Part shown: positions 1 to 12,322 of the stretch, in pieces
Layout: the number at the start of each line of letters is the position of its first letter
Position numbering within the stretch: position 1 is the first letter of the stretch
From: Hemileia vastatrix
Lineage: Eukaryota; Basidiomycota; Pucciniomycetes; Pucciniales; Zaghouaniaceae
Length of the DNA stretch: 64,000 nucleotides
NCBI GenBank assembly: GCA_030280995.1
Contig: JASXTE010000017.1
Coordinates: 3,136,001-3,200,000, forward strand
Reading direction: 5' to 3'
The notes under the pieces: generated by a model
Databases searched by the model: none
What the model was told of the DNA's origin: nothing
The model's input: the letters and a program-made list of their open reading frames with translations, nothing else
Program-made: the position numbers and the translations under genes

Positions 1-139
1 AATTCTCTTGCAAGTGTCGGTCGATCCCGAGTAATTTTAGGTCTAGACTGAAATGGGTCGGAAGGGTTGTTTGAATTATTCGGCATGAAAAAAAAGAAAT
101 TGATAGAAGGTTGAGGATATAGAGTGGATAACGGAAACG

Positions 140-189
140 GCAAGAATTAATTGGCCGTGGGTGGTGTTCGGTAGCAAGAATTAATTGGC
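140..189. repeat. 16-bp direct repeat pair
   Basis: GCAAGAATTAATTGGC occurs at 140-155 and again at 174-189. The copies are identical and 34 bp apart, start to start. No function is apparent. Confidence 0.7.
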
Positions 190-300
190 TACCGGAGGTG
201 GAGGCACGTTTTACGAGGGACTAACTCGGGGCACACAATCGGTTCCGGGAATATACAAGATCACAATTACTGCTAGTAACGAATCAGGGACAGCCCATAA

Positions 301-395
301 CCTATGGTAGCAGTGTCAGCGCTTCGTCCGGAGTGAACCCTAGTTTTCATTACTTACCTATGGTAGCAGTGTCAGCGCTTCGTCCGGAGTGAACC
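301..395. repeat. 39-bp direct repeat pair with flanking inverted repeat
   Basis: An identical 39-bp segment beginning CCTATGGTAGCAGTGTCAGC lies at 301-339 and 357-395 (56-bp period). The pair is bracketed by an 11-bp inverted repeat: ATAACCTATGG at 297-307 and CCATAGGTTAT at 418-428. It could be a footprint or a local tandem duplication. The sequence is unlike every retroelement in the window. Confidence 0.75.
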
Positions 396-550
396 GGAGT
401 TAGACGCGTCGGCTGCACCATAGGTTATATACTCTAGACTATGTACATAACACCTAATCACTAAGTCTCATAACCATATGTACATAACATGATTATTACT
501 TCGAAAAGTTTAACCCCACATCGACTGAACCTCCTTTTATCATAAAATTC

Positions 551-1380
551 TTAAATTGAAATCTGATCAAGTGGTAAATCTAAATTACGTGGTCGACTAA
601 AACACATTGAATTCCTCCTCAAACATGATCGACGCCGGGTCAAGGTTGAAGAACTACTTGGTGATTTATCATTCAGGTTACTTTGGGAAGGTTTATTTCC
701 AGGTGATGAAAGTTCAACTTCTGAATTCTTGCAAAATTCTTTCCTTTCAGAATCTTCATCTGACTGCGTGAAATCTTTTAATTGTAGACTGGATAACAAA
801 ATTTGTCTCTCCAAACCAATTGACAATGTTTCTAGAATCAATGTTGTGGCGTTGTCGAAAAAATTGGATTTTTTTCGTCGTTTCTAGATAGAATAGAAAA
901 GATAATAGGGAGAAGAAGAAAAAAGGAGAAAAATTTAGCGCACAACCTCAATACACTTTGGAAAAATAATTTTCAATGCAAAATTCTATGAACAAAATGT
1001 GGAAATTATATAAACGAAATTACGAATATATATGTATACATATATATATATATGCTTATATAAAATAAAAATACATTGTTTGCAAATGAAGTAAGATATA
1101 TAGGCGACGGCAAAGGGGTGGTATATCGTTTTGAAGGAGTTGCACCTCTTGCCGAAGAGAAAGTCGCAGGAAAAGCCGATTGCGATTTTAAATAAAGCAC
1201 GGTCGTAAGATTTTCTTGATCGCTAAGGCGCGAGGGACGGACAAGGGTGACAGAAGTTTTGGTCCGTTGTGGGGACTTTGATGACAATGAAGACACTGAT
1301 GATGGTGGTTGCGGCAATACCCATGGTGTTGAGGAATGAGTGTTTGAAAATGATAAAAAACAATGAGTAGCGATAATCAT
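551..1380 (-). CDS. Hypothetical two-exon gene
   Basis: The family is not recognised. Exon 1 would run from an ATG at 1380 down to 1075 (102 codons, Ser/Thr/Pro-rich), then a 191-nt intron (1074-884), then exon 2 from 883 to the TAA at 551 (110 codons). The intron has a GTATTT donor, a GCTAAAT branch-like site, a long pyrimidine tract and a CTATCTAG acceptor. Both exons are in phase 0 across it, which is the main support. Exon 2 starts with a basic stretch (KRRKK) and has an acidic/Ser-rich middle (SDEDSE, SPSSSS) followed by Arg clusters (RRRSCLRR), which would suit a nuclear or phosphorylated protein. No signal peptide or membrane segment is seen. A microsatellite of TA/GTATA lies inside the intron at about 1026-1060. 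Codon use is more GC-rich than in the retroelements. The two ORFs could instead be unrelated; joining them is inference. Confidence 0.4.
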
Positions 1381-2118
1381 ATCAATAGATGGAATTTATT
1401 CAATAAGCTATGAACAGATGGACGAAGAGATGATGGAAAGTCTTAAAAAATCTATGTTACTGGATGGATAATCCCTTAGCTTTAAACTGAAGGATCGTTG
1501 GGCTTTGGTGATAGAATGAGTGAACAATTTTAAGCTGATAATAACAAAATCTGTTTATATTTCCCACCCAAAGTATGAATTCTTGCATTGATGAAGAAAT
1601 ATTCTGTATTTTCAAGTGTATATATTGTACAGTAGGTAGCAATAATCCTTTTTCTCGTTGAAACTAACAATTAAGCCTAAAAGTCGAAGTCGTTCGTTTC
1701 CATGACATGTCATTAATGTGAAACTAAGCCCCATATGTGTTATACCTGTAGGTAAATTGAAGACGAAGTTAGAGCATCCCCAGCCGTGTCAGTAAAGTGG
1801 TTCAGTATGCATATTTTACCGACTTATTCCCCAATCGTTGCTCAATTAGACTCTAGTAACTAATTTATTCTGTAGTCATATAATCAAATGACCAAAGTTG
1901 CTTGAGTAGCTTCTGTAATTGCTAAAACCATGTGCCACTTTTTTTCAACTCAACCATTATCTACTGCAGCCAGACACACCTCATTAATTACTTATCCGTT
2001 TTTTCACTCTCACTTCACACAACAATAGCCACTACTATTCATTAAATTACTACTTATATTTGCATTACACACTTCAGCCACACATTCAGAACTATAATAG
2101 CTAAATAAAAAGTTATTT
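1381..2118. other. Intergenic AT-rich spacer
   Basis: No ORF with recognisable content and no LTR or repeat similarity to the rest of the window were found. It separates two divergently oriented gene candidates and may contain both promoters; no specific promoter element could be supported. Confidence 0.5.
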
Positions 2119-2636
2119 ATGTCAACTGAATCTAAGAAGAAAAGGTCTCCTAATTGGTACCCCCAAGAAGAAGAACAACTTGCTTTGTCATGGATAAGCA
2201 TCAGTGAGCAACTGGAATGCTCCACTTACCAAGCTGAAGAGAAATTTTACAAAAAGATAGAAGCACACTTAAATCAATTCAGAAAACTACACTATTGTGA
2301 TTGGGAACAGATTCAAATTTGGTGAAATGTTTGTATTTACAAAAAAAAAATAAGAATTAAACTAATTAATTTTTTATAACATTCTACTCTAGATGGCAAG
2401 CAGTAAACACAGCAACTCGTAAATTTAGTGCAATATACAATTCAATTGAACAACATCTGCCTAGTGGCTCTTCCCCAACTGACTGGTTAAGAAAAATACT
2501 CTCAGTTTTTCATGATCAGAACAAAACTTCATTTAAATGTTTAGCTGCATGGGAAAAATTGAGATATACACCAAACCCACCACTGCCAACTCAGTTGATC
2601 TCATCTCTAGCCATACCAATGGAGTTGAGGACCTGA
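2119..2636 (+). pseudogene. Myb/SANT-like DNA-binding protein, probably decayed
   Basis: Exon 1 (2119-2321) opens with KKKRSPNWYPQEEEQLALSW, the basic-Asn-Trp-x-x-x-Glu-Glu-Glu start of the Myb/SANT-like (NAM-associated) proteins that abound in plant and fungal genomes, often linked to PIF/Harbinger transposons. Exon 2 (2393-2636) continues the same domain: WQAVNTATRKFSAIYNSIEQ, then a segment with FKCLAAWEKLRYTPNP, the usual end of the domain. Between them is a 71-nt intron with a GTGAAA donor and a TACTCTAG acceptor. Joining at these sites gives TG+A, a stop, where the family has Arg or Lys before the Trp, so one substitution appears to have killed the spliced frame. Without splicing the ORF ends after 68 codons. 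A family-B LTR starts 15 bp after the final TGA, so the C-terminus may also be displaced. The family is recognised by pattern only. Confidence 0.5.
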
Positions 2637-2650
2637 CAAGTGAACCTGAT

Positions 2651-2938
2651 TGTCAGGGAGTCCTTTTGGTCTAGAAGATTTCAATGGAAAATAACAGCGT
2701 AGGTAGATGGATTTGGACAATTCAAGGCCAAGGAACATATGTTATCTTTTGTTTTAATTACTCAAATTTAAAGAGGTAAGAGTTTTTATATTATTATTAT
2801 TATTATTATTAATAGTTTAGAAGTACATGATGTAAATACTAAAATAATAAATAATAGTAACAAATATTCAATTGGTATAATGATTAAATAAAATAATAAG
2901 TAAGTAAAGTATGAGTCAGAACAACCAGAAAGGGGAGG
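2651..2938 (-). mobile_element. Family-B LTR, minus strand, first part (split by element A)
   Basis: The sequence TGTCAGGGAGTCC...GGTCTAGAAG is the reverse complement of the 3' end of the family-B LTRs at 13568, 59414 and 59892. It runs to AACAACCAGAAAGGGGAGG, where element A begins, and resumes at 12323. The last five bases, GGAGG, are the target-site duplication of A. No internal retroelement sequence adjoins at 2650, so this is a solo or truncated LTR. Confidence 0.8.
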
Positions 2939-4187
2939 TGTCGGTCAGTCGTCTAGAAGAGGGGAAGAAAAAAGGGAAGAAAGAGAGGAGGACAAGGAAA
3001 AAGGTTTTGTGAAATAAAAGAAATAAGATATAAAAAATTATTTAATTTATTGGAGTGGAGCAACGATGAATTACTTGAGGGATGACACAAAAAAATGAGG
3101 TAATATTAAATGTTAATATTATTTAAGGTAAGGGTTCTGTGCGGCAAACACTATGAGTACTATCAGACTTAAGGCAACCTTTGAATAGTTATATAGAATT
3201 TAAATTAGAATTTTGATACTAATAAAAAATAATATAAACGTAATATAAAAATATGTTCAAGTTGTTGAGTGTATAGTAAGTGATCATGCTACAGGGGATT
3301 ATCCAAGGCCTTTTTATAGGCAATGGGTCCTCTAAAGCGCTACAACTGACTATATACAAAATAGTAATGAAGTAAAACAAGAAGATTAAAGAAGATATTT
3401 GTAACATAGTAATTGAGAGAAAAATATACAGAAATAATAAGAATCCCAATTAAGAAAATAAATTTCCCATTCCAAATTCCCAAATCAGTTAATATAAAAT
3501 AATGAGAAACTAAACAACCCTGTGACATAAGAACTATGGGAAAAACAATTCAAAAAAAGTATTACAATATGTTTTCAGCATTTCTAAGTGAAACAAATAA
3601 CATGTTTTGACATAACAAGGTATGTAATCAATTTAATTCAGTGTAAATTAATATTATTTAATTGTTTTCATTATGTAATTAAATAACTAATTTAAATGAA
3701 ACAATTAATTAATTCAAATTGAGAATTTATAATACTATTTTATAAAATAAGTATTATAATTTATTTAATTTTTTCCTGACACAATTAAGGGTCAAAAGAA
3801 GCGCCCAATTTGATTGTTTAATAATATATGAAGTTTTATTTGATACATAAAATTAAATCATTAATGTAATTACATTATAAGTCAATTTTACATATATAAT
3901 TATAATATATGTTAGTAATTAATTAATTCTAAATTTATAATTATTAAATACATAAAAATGCGCCATTATTTGTAGAATATAAAATATATTATGCTTAATT
4001 TAAATGTATAAATAATTTATATAACAACAAAATTAATATAACACTTATATTTAATAAGATACTTATATAATTTTTTTATGCAATAAAATATTAATTTATA
4101 TACATCAAATGCAATTATTTATGCCCTCTTTCAGGTCCAATAAGTTAACATATCTTGTACTGGGCTCCTGGTATAGCCTGGCTGACA
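2939..4187 (-). repeat. 3' LTR of element A
   Basis: It is 1,249 bp long with TG...CA ends on the minus strand, matching 11074-12322 throughout. It contains the promoter-like CCTATAAAAAGGCC (minus strand, near 3310-3325). Short hydrophobic ORFs on the minus strand here are repeated in the other LTR and are not considered genes. Confidence 0.95.
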
Positions 4188-4199
4188 CTCCCTCACTCT
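4188..4199 (-). promoter_or_regulatory. Polypurine tract of element A
   Basis: AGAGTGAGGGAG on the minus strand directly abuts the 3' LTR, the usual position of the plus-strand DNA primer. The same 12-mer precedes the 3' LTRs of elements C and E. Confidence 0.85.
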
Positions 4200-4223
4200 A
4201 AAAAAAAACAATAAAAAAAAATG

Positions 4224-7200
4224 CTAAGATTTTTTCTTTTTGTACTTTTTCAACAGAGTAGGAAGATTTGAAATCTCCTTGCTAGGTATCCATGCATCAT
4301 GTTCAGATGATTTGTTCTTATATCTAAATAAATATTCAGTACCTCTTTCAGAAGTGATAATTCTATCATTGAGAATTTTATCAATTTCCGCTGTTTCTGT
4401 GACTTCCTGAGGGTTTTTCTTAGGTCTTCCCCTTCTTTTGGGAAATAAGTCACTGTTGGAAGTATAAGGCTTATTCAAGAAAATGGGAAAAACAGGATTT
4501 TTCCTATCATATGGAGAATACAATACAACCTCCACTGCATTATCACCAACCATTCTTTTAACAGAAAATTGTCCTACAAAAGGATCTTTTAATTTGTTGT
4601 TACCTTGTAAATTGAAATGGACAGTAGAGATCAACACTTCATCACCCTTGTTAAATGTGTATTCTTTATGGGATTTATCCCATCTTTTCTTTTCATATTC
4701 AAATGCTTTATCAATATAGCTCTGAGCATGTTTTCTGCATAGCTGCTGCATTTGCATGAAAGATTTTACACCAGGGTGTAGTTCCAACTTAGGTAATTTA
4801 TTATTGAGAATTTGAGCAGGATTATTTGGGACATAACCTAACCAAAGCTCAAAAGGCTTCTTCTCAGTGACAGAATGAACAGTGCTATTATATGCAAATT
4901 CAAGACCAGGCAATAGAGTGACCCAATCATGAGTAAATCTGTCATTGTCTTTATATTCTAAACCAAAGGCACAATACCTTCTAATCATATATTCCAGAGT
5001 TTGAATCATTCTCTCAGCTAGACCATCCGTCTGAGGATGGTGAGCTGTAGACAATTTTAAATCACAGCCACAAATATCCATCAAAGAGGTCCAAAACTCA
5101 GAAGTAAATTTAGGATCTCTATCAGAGATAATGGCTTTTGGAAAACCAATAATATTAAACATGTAAGACCACCATAAGAAAGCTAATTCTTTTGTGGATA
5201 CATCTTTGTGGGTTGGAATAAATTTTCACATTTTTGTGAATATATCTACTATTACCCAACAAGAGTTAAAGCTGTCTTTACCTGCAACAGGAAGACCAGT
5301 GACAAAATCCATATTAATGATTTGCCAAGGAGAATTAGGTGCTTCAATATGTTGTAATAACCCTGCTCTTTTACCTGTCAACCTTTTAGATTTTTGGCAG
5401 GAATCACAAGATTCAACATATAATTTTGTGTCTTCAGACATATTAGCCCACCAAGCAGTGTTTTTGATTCTAATCAATGTTTTTTCAAGATCAAAATGAC
5501 CAGCCAATATGTCATCATGACAAAGTTTGAGGATAGTTTCTTTCATAGAAGGAGGAATTACAATTACATTAGTAAGCTTTCTTCTATAATATATATAACC
5601 ATCTTCAATAGAAAACTTTCCTTTACTCAAAGCATTTTGATACTTTTCAGGAAGAGTTTTTATTAATGCTTGAATTGAAGCATTCTTAGGATCATTTAAG
5701 ATAGTAACCAATTTATTTAAATCAGAATCCTTCTCATATGAATCCAGTATTAATTGCAATAACTCTTCTTACATATCAACTACAAATATACCATGGATAT
5801 GAACAGTATCATCTTCAGGTACATAAGCAGGATTTGAGTCATTATTTGGCAGAGGCAATCTGGAGAGCATATCAACATTGGAGTGAAGATTTCGAGCCCT
5901 ATGGATAATTGTCATCCATCCTCTGTATTCTTGAACAGCAAGTTGCCACCTGAACAAATGTCTGTTAGGTGTTTTCAGGTTTAAGAGGGACTTCACAGCA
6001 CTACAGTCAGTTACCAATTCAAATTTTTGGTCATCTAGATAGTAATGAAGCTTCTCAAGAGCCCAAACAACTGCTAAGCACTCTAATTGAGTGGCACCAT
6101 ATTTCAATTCACTATTTCTCAAGGTTCTTGAAATATAACAAATTACAACCTCTGAGGATTTATCATTTATAATTTGTTTCTGGTGAAGGGCAGCACCCAG
6201 ACCAACAAAGCTAGCATCTGTATACAGGACAAATGTTTTGTTAAAATCTGGAAGAGCCAATATAGGGGCTGTCATTAAGCAACCTTTTAAGGTATCAAAA
6301 GCTTTTTGACAGTCATTATTCCAGAGAAAGGCAACATCTTTTCTGGTCAGTTTTGTAAGAGGCAAGGGTATGAACTGATAATTTTTAATATATTGTCTAT
6401 AATAGCCACACATACCCAAAAAACTTTGTATTTCTCTTACAGAAGTTGGTGCTTTCACATTTTTCAATTGCAGCAACTTTGTTTTGGTCTACACAAATTT
6501 GTAGGCCTGACACAACATGGCCAAGGACTTTCAAAGATTGAAAACCAAATTTACACTTTTTCAAGGACAAAGTCATATTTATTTCTTCCATTTTTTGGAA
6601 AACTCTATTCAAATGAACCATATGTTCATCAAATGTTTTATAAAAAACTATGATATCATCAATATAAACCATAAGCCATCCCTCAATTATTTCTTGATGG
6701 AAAGTATTATCCATGACTTTTTGAAAAACTGAAGCTGCATTTTTAGGGCCAAATGGCATCCTAACATACTTATATATTCCCATATGAGTAGCAATTAGTA
6801 AAAAATTTTGTGAATTTTTCTCAACAGGAGTTTGATGATAACCTTTATTGCCATCCAGACAACTAATAAATTTTGCACCCTGTAAGGTAGCATGAATTGA
6901 ATTAATTCTGGGTAAAGGATAGATATCATCAACAGTATAAGTGTTCAATGCTCTGTAATCACCACATAATCTAGCCTTATCTTTTTCATAAGAAATCAAG
7001 ACTGGGGAGATGACACAATATTTGGGGGTGACATCCACTTTCTCAATGATATTCATTTTTAATAATGTGGCAATATTATCTTCAATATCCTTTATTTTTG
7101 TTGGAGAAGCAGGATATGGTTTTTTCTTAAGACTAGGAGGGATATCACTCAAGTTACAGGATAAGGTAATTTTCATTTCTTCCTGAACAATTCCTAAAAC

Positions 7201-9712
7201 ATGAGAACCATGAGCAAAAGACATAGGGAAAGAGGTAATTGAGGCAATAATAGAATCTCTTTGTTCACTAGTTAACTGATCACCAAAAGAAGCAGTATTT
7301 ATTTCATTTAATAAATCATCCATTTCAATTGTTGTTCTGCCTTTATACCGGATTAGTGAGTTACAAGACTTTAACAGATGCCCAGAAGGTTTTCTAGAGG
7401 AGGAAATTTTGAATTTCCTTTTTCCATTCAATCCCAATGTGAAGCAATTATTTGCTGGGTCCAATTTTACACCAAACATGGTTAAAATATCACTACCCAT
7501 AATAAACCAATTGCTTAAATTATCATTTTGCATGACAACAAATTCACAAATAGCTCTGACAAAACCACCATTATATTTGAAGAATACAGAGGTTTTGTAT
7601 TTGCCAATAGGAATTAAGGTAGAACCATACCCTCTCCATTTTTCAGAAGTTATAGGTAATAATTTACTCAAATAATCCTTATCTACTGAAGCTAAAGCCT
7701 TTTCAGACACTACACTTCCTCCAGAACCAGAGTCAAGAACTACATCAACATTTTTACCAATAATGATAACAGGTGCTTTCAAGGGGGAGATGGCTACAGA
7801 ATTGTTAGTAATATCTTTAATTATTTCAGCATTTTCCGCTGAAGATAAATCCAATACACATTCTTCAGATATATTATCTAAATAATGGACATCCTGTTCT
7901 AACATTAAAACATCTTTAACAGAGTCATTGCCATAGGAGATATTACTTTCACAATCACTAGAGGAATTATTAATTTCAGCTTCATCAGTGTCTTCATTTT
8001 GTTCAACAAGATGAATTTTCTTGTCACAAACATGACCCTTTTGCCATGGTTTGTTACATTTTTAAAAAGTATTTGTTGCATATTTTTAGGTGCAACTGGG
8101 GCAGAGGGTTTACCAGATTTTTCTGGTAATTTTGTAGAAGGTTTATTCTGATCATTATAAGATTTACCAAGGTAATTCTTTGGTTCATATCTATGGTTGA
8201 GTAGTACCTCATTACAGATATTAATGAAAGAAGAATTTTCCCTCACATTCTCAGTTCTAGCCACAATCAAGTCTCTAAGAGAATTTGGTAATTTATACAA
8301 GATTTTATCTCTCCAAATATCATAATCCATCTTTGGATCTATTGCTCTTAGGATTTTTGTTACTTTCATAAGAAAAACAAAGGGCTTTTCAACAGAGGAG
8401 GATACATATCTAGTATTTTCATACAGTCTTTGCTGAGCTAACCTGAATTTTGAACCACCAAACTGATTCTCAATCAAGGATTTCCAATCATTCCATGTAT
8501 AATGATTGTTATCCAAAAGGACAGATTCATACCACATCAAGGCTAAATTGGAAAATAAAGAAATTAGCTTAGAAACAATTTCCTCATCAGGTATTTTATA
8601 AGAACTTTTAAATTATGAATTCTTTGAATAAAATTTTGCCAATCAGAAGAAGAATCACCATCAAAGGTAGGATATTGGTCCAACTTAGGCCAATTTTTCT
8701 GACTACTGGGATGGTCCACTTTTTGGTTTGAATTATTCATCATTAATAATTCCTGAAGTTTAGCCAGGTGTTCTGAAATTTCATTATTTACAGAAACAAC
8801 TGGTGCATGACCATCACAAGATTTTTTGCTAGTAGCAAAAGATTTTACAGACTCATTGTCAGTTTGTTTAATGGTTGAAATATGAGGAAGAAATAAGGAA
8901 CTTTTCTCAGGTTCTTTACTTTTATTTTTATGCAGCTTATGAACAGCATTCTCATTCATACCATTATTGATGGTTAAGGTTGAGAATTTTTCCAGCAGGT
9001 CAGACACATAGTTTCTTATCCTTGGAATTTCAGACATTTGGTCATTTACTTTTGCAAGAGATAGAACATTTCTGTCCTCAGAAACTGTGTGTTTGGCACT
9101 TAGTGCATGGAAATCATTCTTTAGCCTTTTAAACTCATTTTGTAGAGATTTTATTTCACTTTTTAATGAACAATTTTCTTCAATAAGGGGTTTCATTTCA
9201 CTCAAGGTCTTATGTAGATTGATATTTCTATCTGAGATAGCTCTATGGTCACTCCTTATTTGTTTTTGTTGGCTAAGAACAATATTCAAGGTTTCTTTGA
9301 TTTTAAAATAAGCTGTATCCTGTACAGAAGAACTTACTTTACATTGCAAGTGCACATTATTTAATCTATCATTTTCATGGATTAACACTTCCCTCAATTG
9401 TTTGTCTTTTACAACATTAAAATCAGGGGTATCTTTCAATATTTCTTCAGAAGTTTTCTCAATTAAGTCATAGACTTCAGGGGAAACAGAATCATTCTTA
9501 ATTGCAAGAGAAGGATTAATTAAAGAAGTAAAAGTCAAATGTAGAGGTTCATCAAATGACAATTTGCTGATTACATTAATAGGGCTACTAGTTACAGGAA
9601 GCTTTCTTTTAACAGGTTTAACTTTTCTTTCACCATTCTCAATAATATTACCTGCAGAAGAAGTCTTATTAGAAAACATTCCCAAGTGACTATCAACCAA
9701 ATTACTTACCAT
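4224..9712 (-). pseudogene. Element A ORF2: Gag-Pol polyprotein, broken
   Basis: The product would be the structural and replicative polyprotein: coiled coil, capsid (WPKLDQYPTFDGDSSSDW near 8690), zinc knuckle, aspartic protease (VLDSGSGG, near 7725), RT (YIDD near 6660), RNase H (LYTDASF near 6215), integrase with HHCC and DDE residues, and chromodomain ending at 4224. The start at 9712 is the ATG inside ATGGTAA, overlapping the ORF1 stop. Breaks seen: a one-base deletion near 8612, a one-base deletion near 8082, loss of the first zinc-knuckle Cys plus a stop in the next codon near 8060, a one-base insertion near 6457, and nonsense codons at 5769-5771 and about 5228. In element C the same protein is nearly uninterrupted, which makes the breaks easy to place. 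A cannot encode its own replication proteins. Confidence 0.92.
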
Positions 9713-10387
9713 GGCAGAGGAGGAAACTTCCCCTGAGACTGAGTTTGGGATTGTGCTTGGGCCTTCTTTCTCATGCTTGGTTGATAAGGATGAGGAGGAG
9801 GATGGAAATTGGGTGTTCTGGATGGGCCAGGCTGATGATGAGGAGGATGTTGCACATTCTGCTGGTAGTGACTCATTATATAATCCCATTTCCATTGCTC
9901 TACTTCCATAGTACTTTGATTTTGGATGGAGGAGCTGGGGGGCTGTGAAGGTTGAGCCTGAAACTGAGGCTGATTGGGAGGCAACTGAGGAGGGGCCTGG
10001 GCCTGATTTTGGTTCCTGAGTTCCTGAACTTGATCCCACAAGGTGTCTACTTTTGCCTTGTATTTCATGTTTTCTGTCCTCAGTTCATTGATATGATTGG
10101 ACAGATTGCTGATTTGTTGGGGCAGAGGAAGCTTTTTTATTTTGAATCCTTTTGGAAGACCTTCTTGAGGTACTGGAGGTTTTACTTCCTTCTGTTGTGC
10201 TGGGGGAAGGGGGTTTGATTTGTTTATTTCTCCTGTCATTTCCACATCATTAATTATGTGAATTTTTCTGGTTAGCATAAGATTTTTTATGTTAAACTTT
10301 AGAAGAACTCACAGTATCAGCATCATAATCAATTTCAATTTCATCCACTTGCATGTTATCCATTTTTTCAGCCAAATTGTTGGACAT
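9706..10387 (-). CDS. Element A ORF1: coiled-coil, Pro/Gln-rich accessory protein (two exons)
   Basis: Exon 1 is 10387-10313 (25 codons, acidic: DEIEIDYDAD) and exon 2 is 10248-9706. The 64-nt intron between them has a GTGAGT donor and a TGCTAAC branch site. Its acceptor is degraded: element C has CTGCAG where A has TAATTAAT, so A may no longer splice. The unspliced frame hits a TAA inside the intron. Exon 2 has LPKGFKIKKLPLPQQ, a heptad-like helix (HINELRTENMKYKAKVDTLW), a Pro/Gln-rich stretch, WKWDY, PHPYQ and a final PLPW before the stop at 9706-9708. The function is unknown. The conserved coiled coil suggests self-assembly or RNA-binding support for Gag, but that is inference. The second reading frame over this stretch is also open. 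Confidence 0.6.
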
Positions 10388-11050
10388 AATAGTGGGAAGA
10401 TTAATTAATTCTTAAAAAATAAATTAATAAAAATTAGTCAATAATTTGCTCCAAATAAAAAAATTTTTTATTAATTAAATTATAAAAAAAAATTTTTTTT
10501 AATATAAAGTAATATTTATAGAAAATAATTAATAAAATGGACTGCAAAGAAAAATTGGGAATAAACAATTAAGTTGTTGTCAACCAATTAATTAAATTAC
10601 CAATATTAAATATGGAAATATATGGGACTAAGCACAAAGTGCTATCTAAGTCAACCAAAATTAAACAAAAATTAATAATAAAAAAAATCAAATTAATAAT
10701 TCAATTTTTATTAATAATAATGTTAATTCTTCTAGGACTAAGAGGAATTTAACACTCTATAATGGTCAACTAGGAAAAAAAAATATATAATAAATGAACA
10801 CTTACACTCAGTGAATCAGCAATTAAGCCACAATCACTGTTATTGCAGTAAAAATATAGTAATATGAGTGAGAGGTGCAAAGGTTAACTTACTATAGTGA
10901 TCGGAAAATCACTTAAAAATAATATATGAATTAATTTAATATAAACCTAATAGATCAAAACCAAGTTTGAAACACGGTCGCAGCAAAAGTTTCTTTTTTG
11001 CTGGGTGGTCCGTGCGTTATGTCGTTCGTCGCAAGTATCAGTATCGTCGT
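10388..11050 (-). other. Element A leader (5' UTR)
   Basis: This is non-coding sequence between the primer region and ORF1 on the minus strand. It is AT-rich near ORF1 and GC-rich near the LTR. It carries the tRNA-like segment annotated at 10962-10985. A 61-codon plus-strand ORF here is not credible. Confidence 0.7.
10962..10985 (-). other. Antisense tRNA-like segment in leader A
   Basis: On the minus strand it reads TGCTGCGACC then GTGTTTCAAACTTG, which resembles the complement of a tRNA 3' half (acceptor strand then T-arm). It lies 88 nt inside the 5' LTR, the same place as in element C; see the matching segments at 20920, 13708, 50249 and 60032. Confidence 0.5.
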
Positions 11051-11073
11051 CGTTGTTTGGAAAGGCTCCCAGT
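11051..11073 (-). promoter_or_regulatory. Primer-binding region of element A
   Basis: Directly inside the 5' LTR the minus strand reads ACTGGGAGCCTTTCC. A TGG two bases from the LTR is the usual geometry of a primer-binding site, but the following bases match no tRNA that I can name, and self-priming cannot be excluded. Confidence 0.45.
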
Positions 11074-12322
11074 TGTCGGTCAGTCGTCTAGAAGAGGGGA
11101 AGAAAAAAGGGAAGAAAGAGAGGAGGACAAGGAAAAACGTTTTGGGAAATAAAAGAAATAAGATATAAAAAATTATTTAATTTATTGGAGTGGAGCAACG
11201 ATGAATTACTTGAGGGATGACACAAAAAAATGAGGTAATATTAAATGTTAATATTATTTAAGGTAAGGGTTCTGCGCGGCAAACACTATGAGTACTATCA
11301 GAATTAAGGCAACCTTTGAATAGTTATATAGAATTTAAATTAGAATTTTGATACTAATAAAAAATAATATAAACGTAATATAAAAATATGTTCAAGTTGT
11401 TGAGTGTATAGTAAGTGATCATGCTACAGGGGATTATCCAAGGCCTTTTTATAGGCAATGGGTCCTCTAAAGCGCTACAACTGACTATATACAAAATAGT
11501 AATGAAGTATAACAAGAAGATTAAAGAAGATATTTGTAACATAGTAATTGAGAGAAAAATATACGAAAATAATAAGAATCCCAATTAAGAAAATAAATTT
11601 CCCATTCCAAATTCCCAAATCAGTTAATATAAAATAATGAGAAACTAAACAACCCTGTGACATAAGAACTATGGGAAAAACAATTCAAAACAAGTATTAC
11701 AATATGTTTTCAGCATTTCTAAGTGAAACAAATAACATGTTTTGATGTAACAAGGTATGTAATCAATTTAATTCAGTGTAAATTAATATTATTTAATTGT
11801 TTTCATTATGTAATTAAATAACTAATTTAAATGAAACAATTAATTAATTCAAATTGAGAATTTATAATACTATTTTATAAAATAAGTATTATAATTTATT
11901 TAATTTTTTCATGACACAATTAAGGGTCAAAAGAAGCGCCCAATTTGATTGTTTAATAATATATGAAGTTTTATTTAATATATAAAATTAAATCGTTAAT
12001 GTAACTACATTATAAGTCAATTTTACATATATAATTATAATATATGTTAGTAATTAATAAATTATAAATTTATAATTATTAAATACATAAAAATGCGCCA
12101 TTATTTGTAGAATATAAAATATATTATGCTTAATTTAAATGTATAAATAATTTATATAACAACAAAATTAATATAACACTTATATTTAATAAGATACTTA
12201 TATAATTTTATTATGCAATAAAATATTAATTTATATACATCAAATGCAAATATTTATGCCCTCTTTCAGGTCCAATAAGTTAACATATCTTGTACTGGGC
12301 TCCTGGTATAGCCTGGCTGACA
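11074..12322 (-). repeat. 5' LTR of element A
   Basis: It is 1,249 bp long and pairs with 2939-4187. It is followed by the GGAGG duplication. It would drive transcription toward lower coordinates. Confidence 0.95.

Larger units (their letters stand above)
1..550. other. GC-richer non-coding stretch at the left edge
   Basis: No convincing ORF is present on either strand. The composition is visibly less AT-rich than the rest of the window and has many CG dinucleotides. Two pairs of short direct repeats lie here (annotated separately). No LTR, tRNA or rRNA signature was recognised. It may be the edge of a host gene or another repeat whose remainder lies outside the window. Confidence 0.4.

Noticed and set aside
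2010..2225. Minus-strand ORF of 71 codons
   Set aside because: It is a shadow of the Myb/SANT-like exon on the other strand.
10967..11152. 61-codon plus-strand ORF across the leader/LTR boundary of element A
   Set aside because: It is antisense to the element, purine-run driven at its end, and not conserved in element C.
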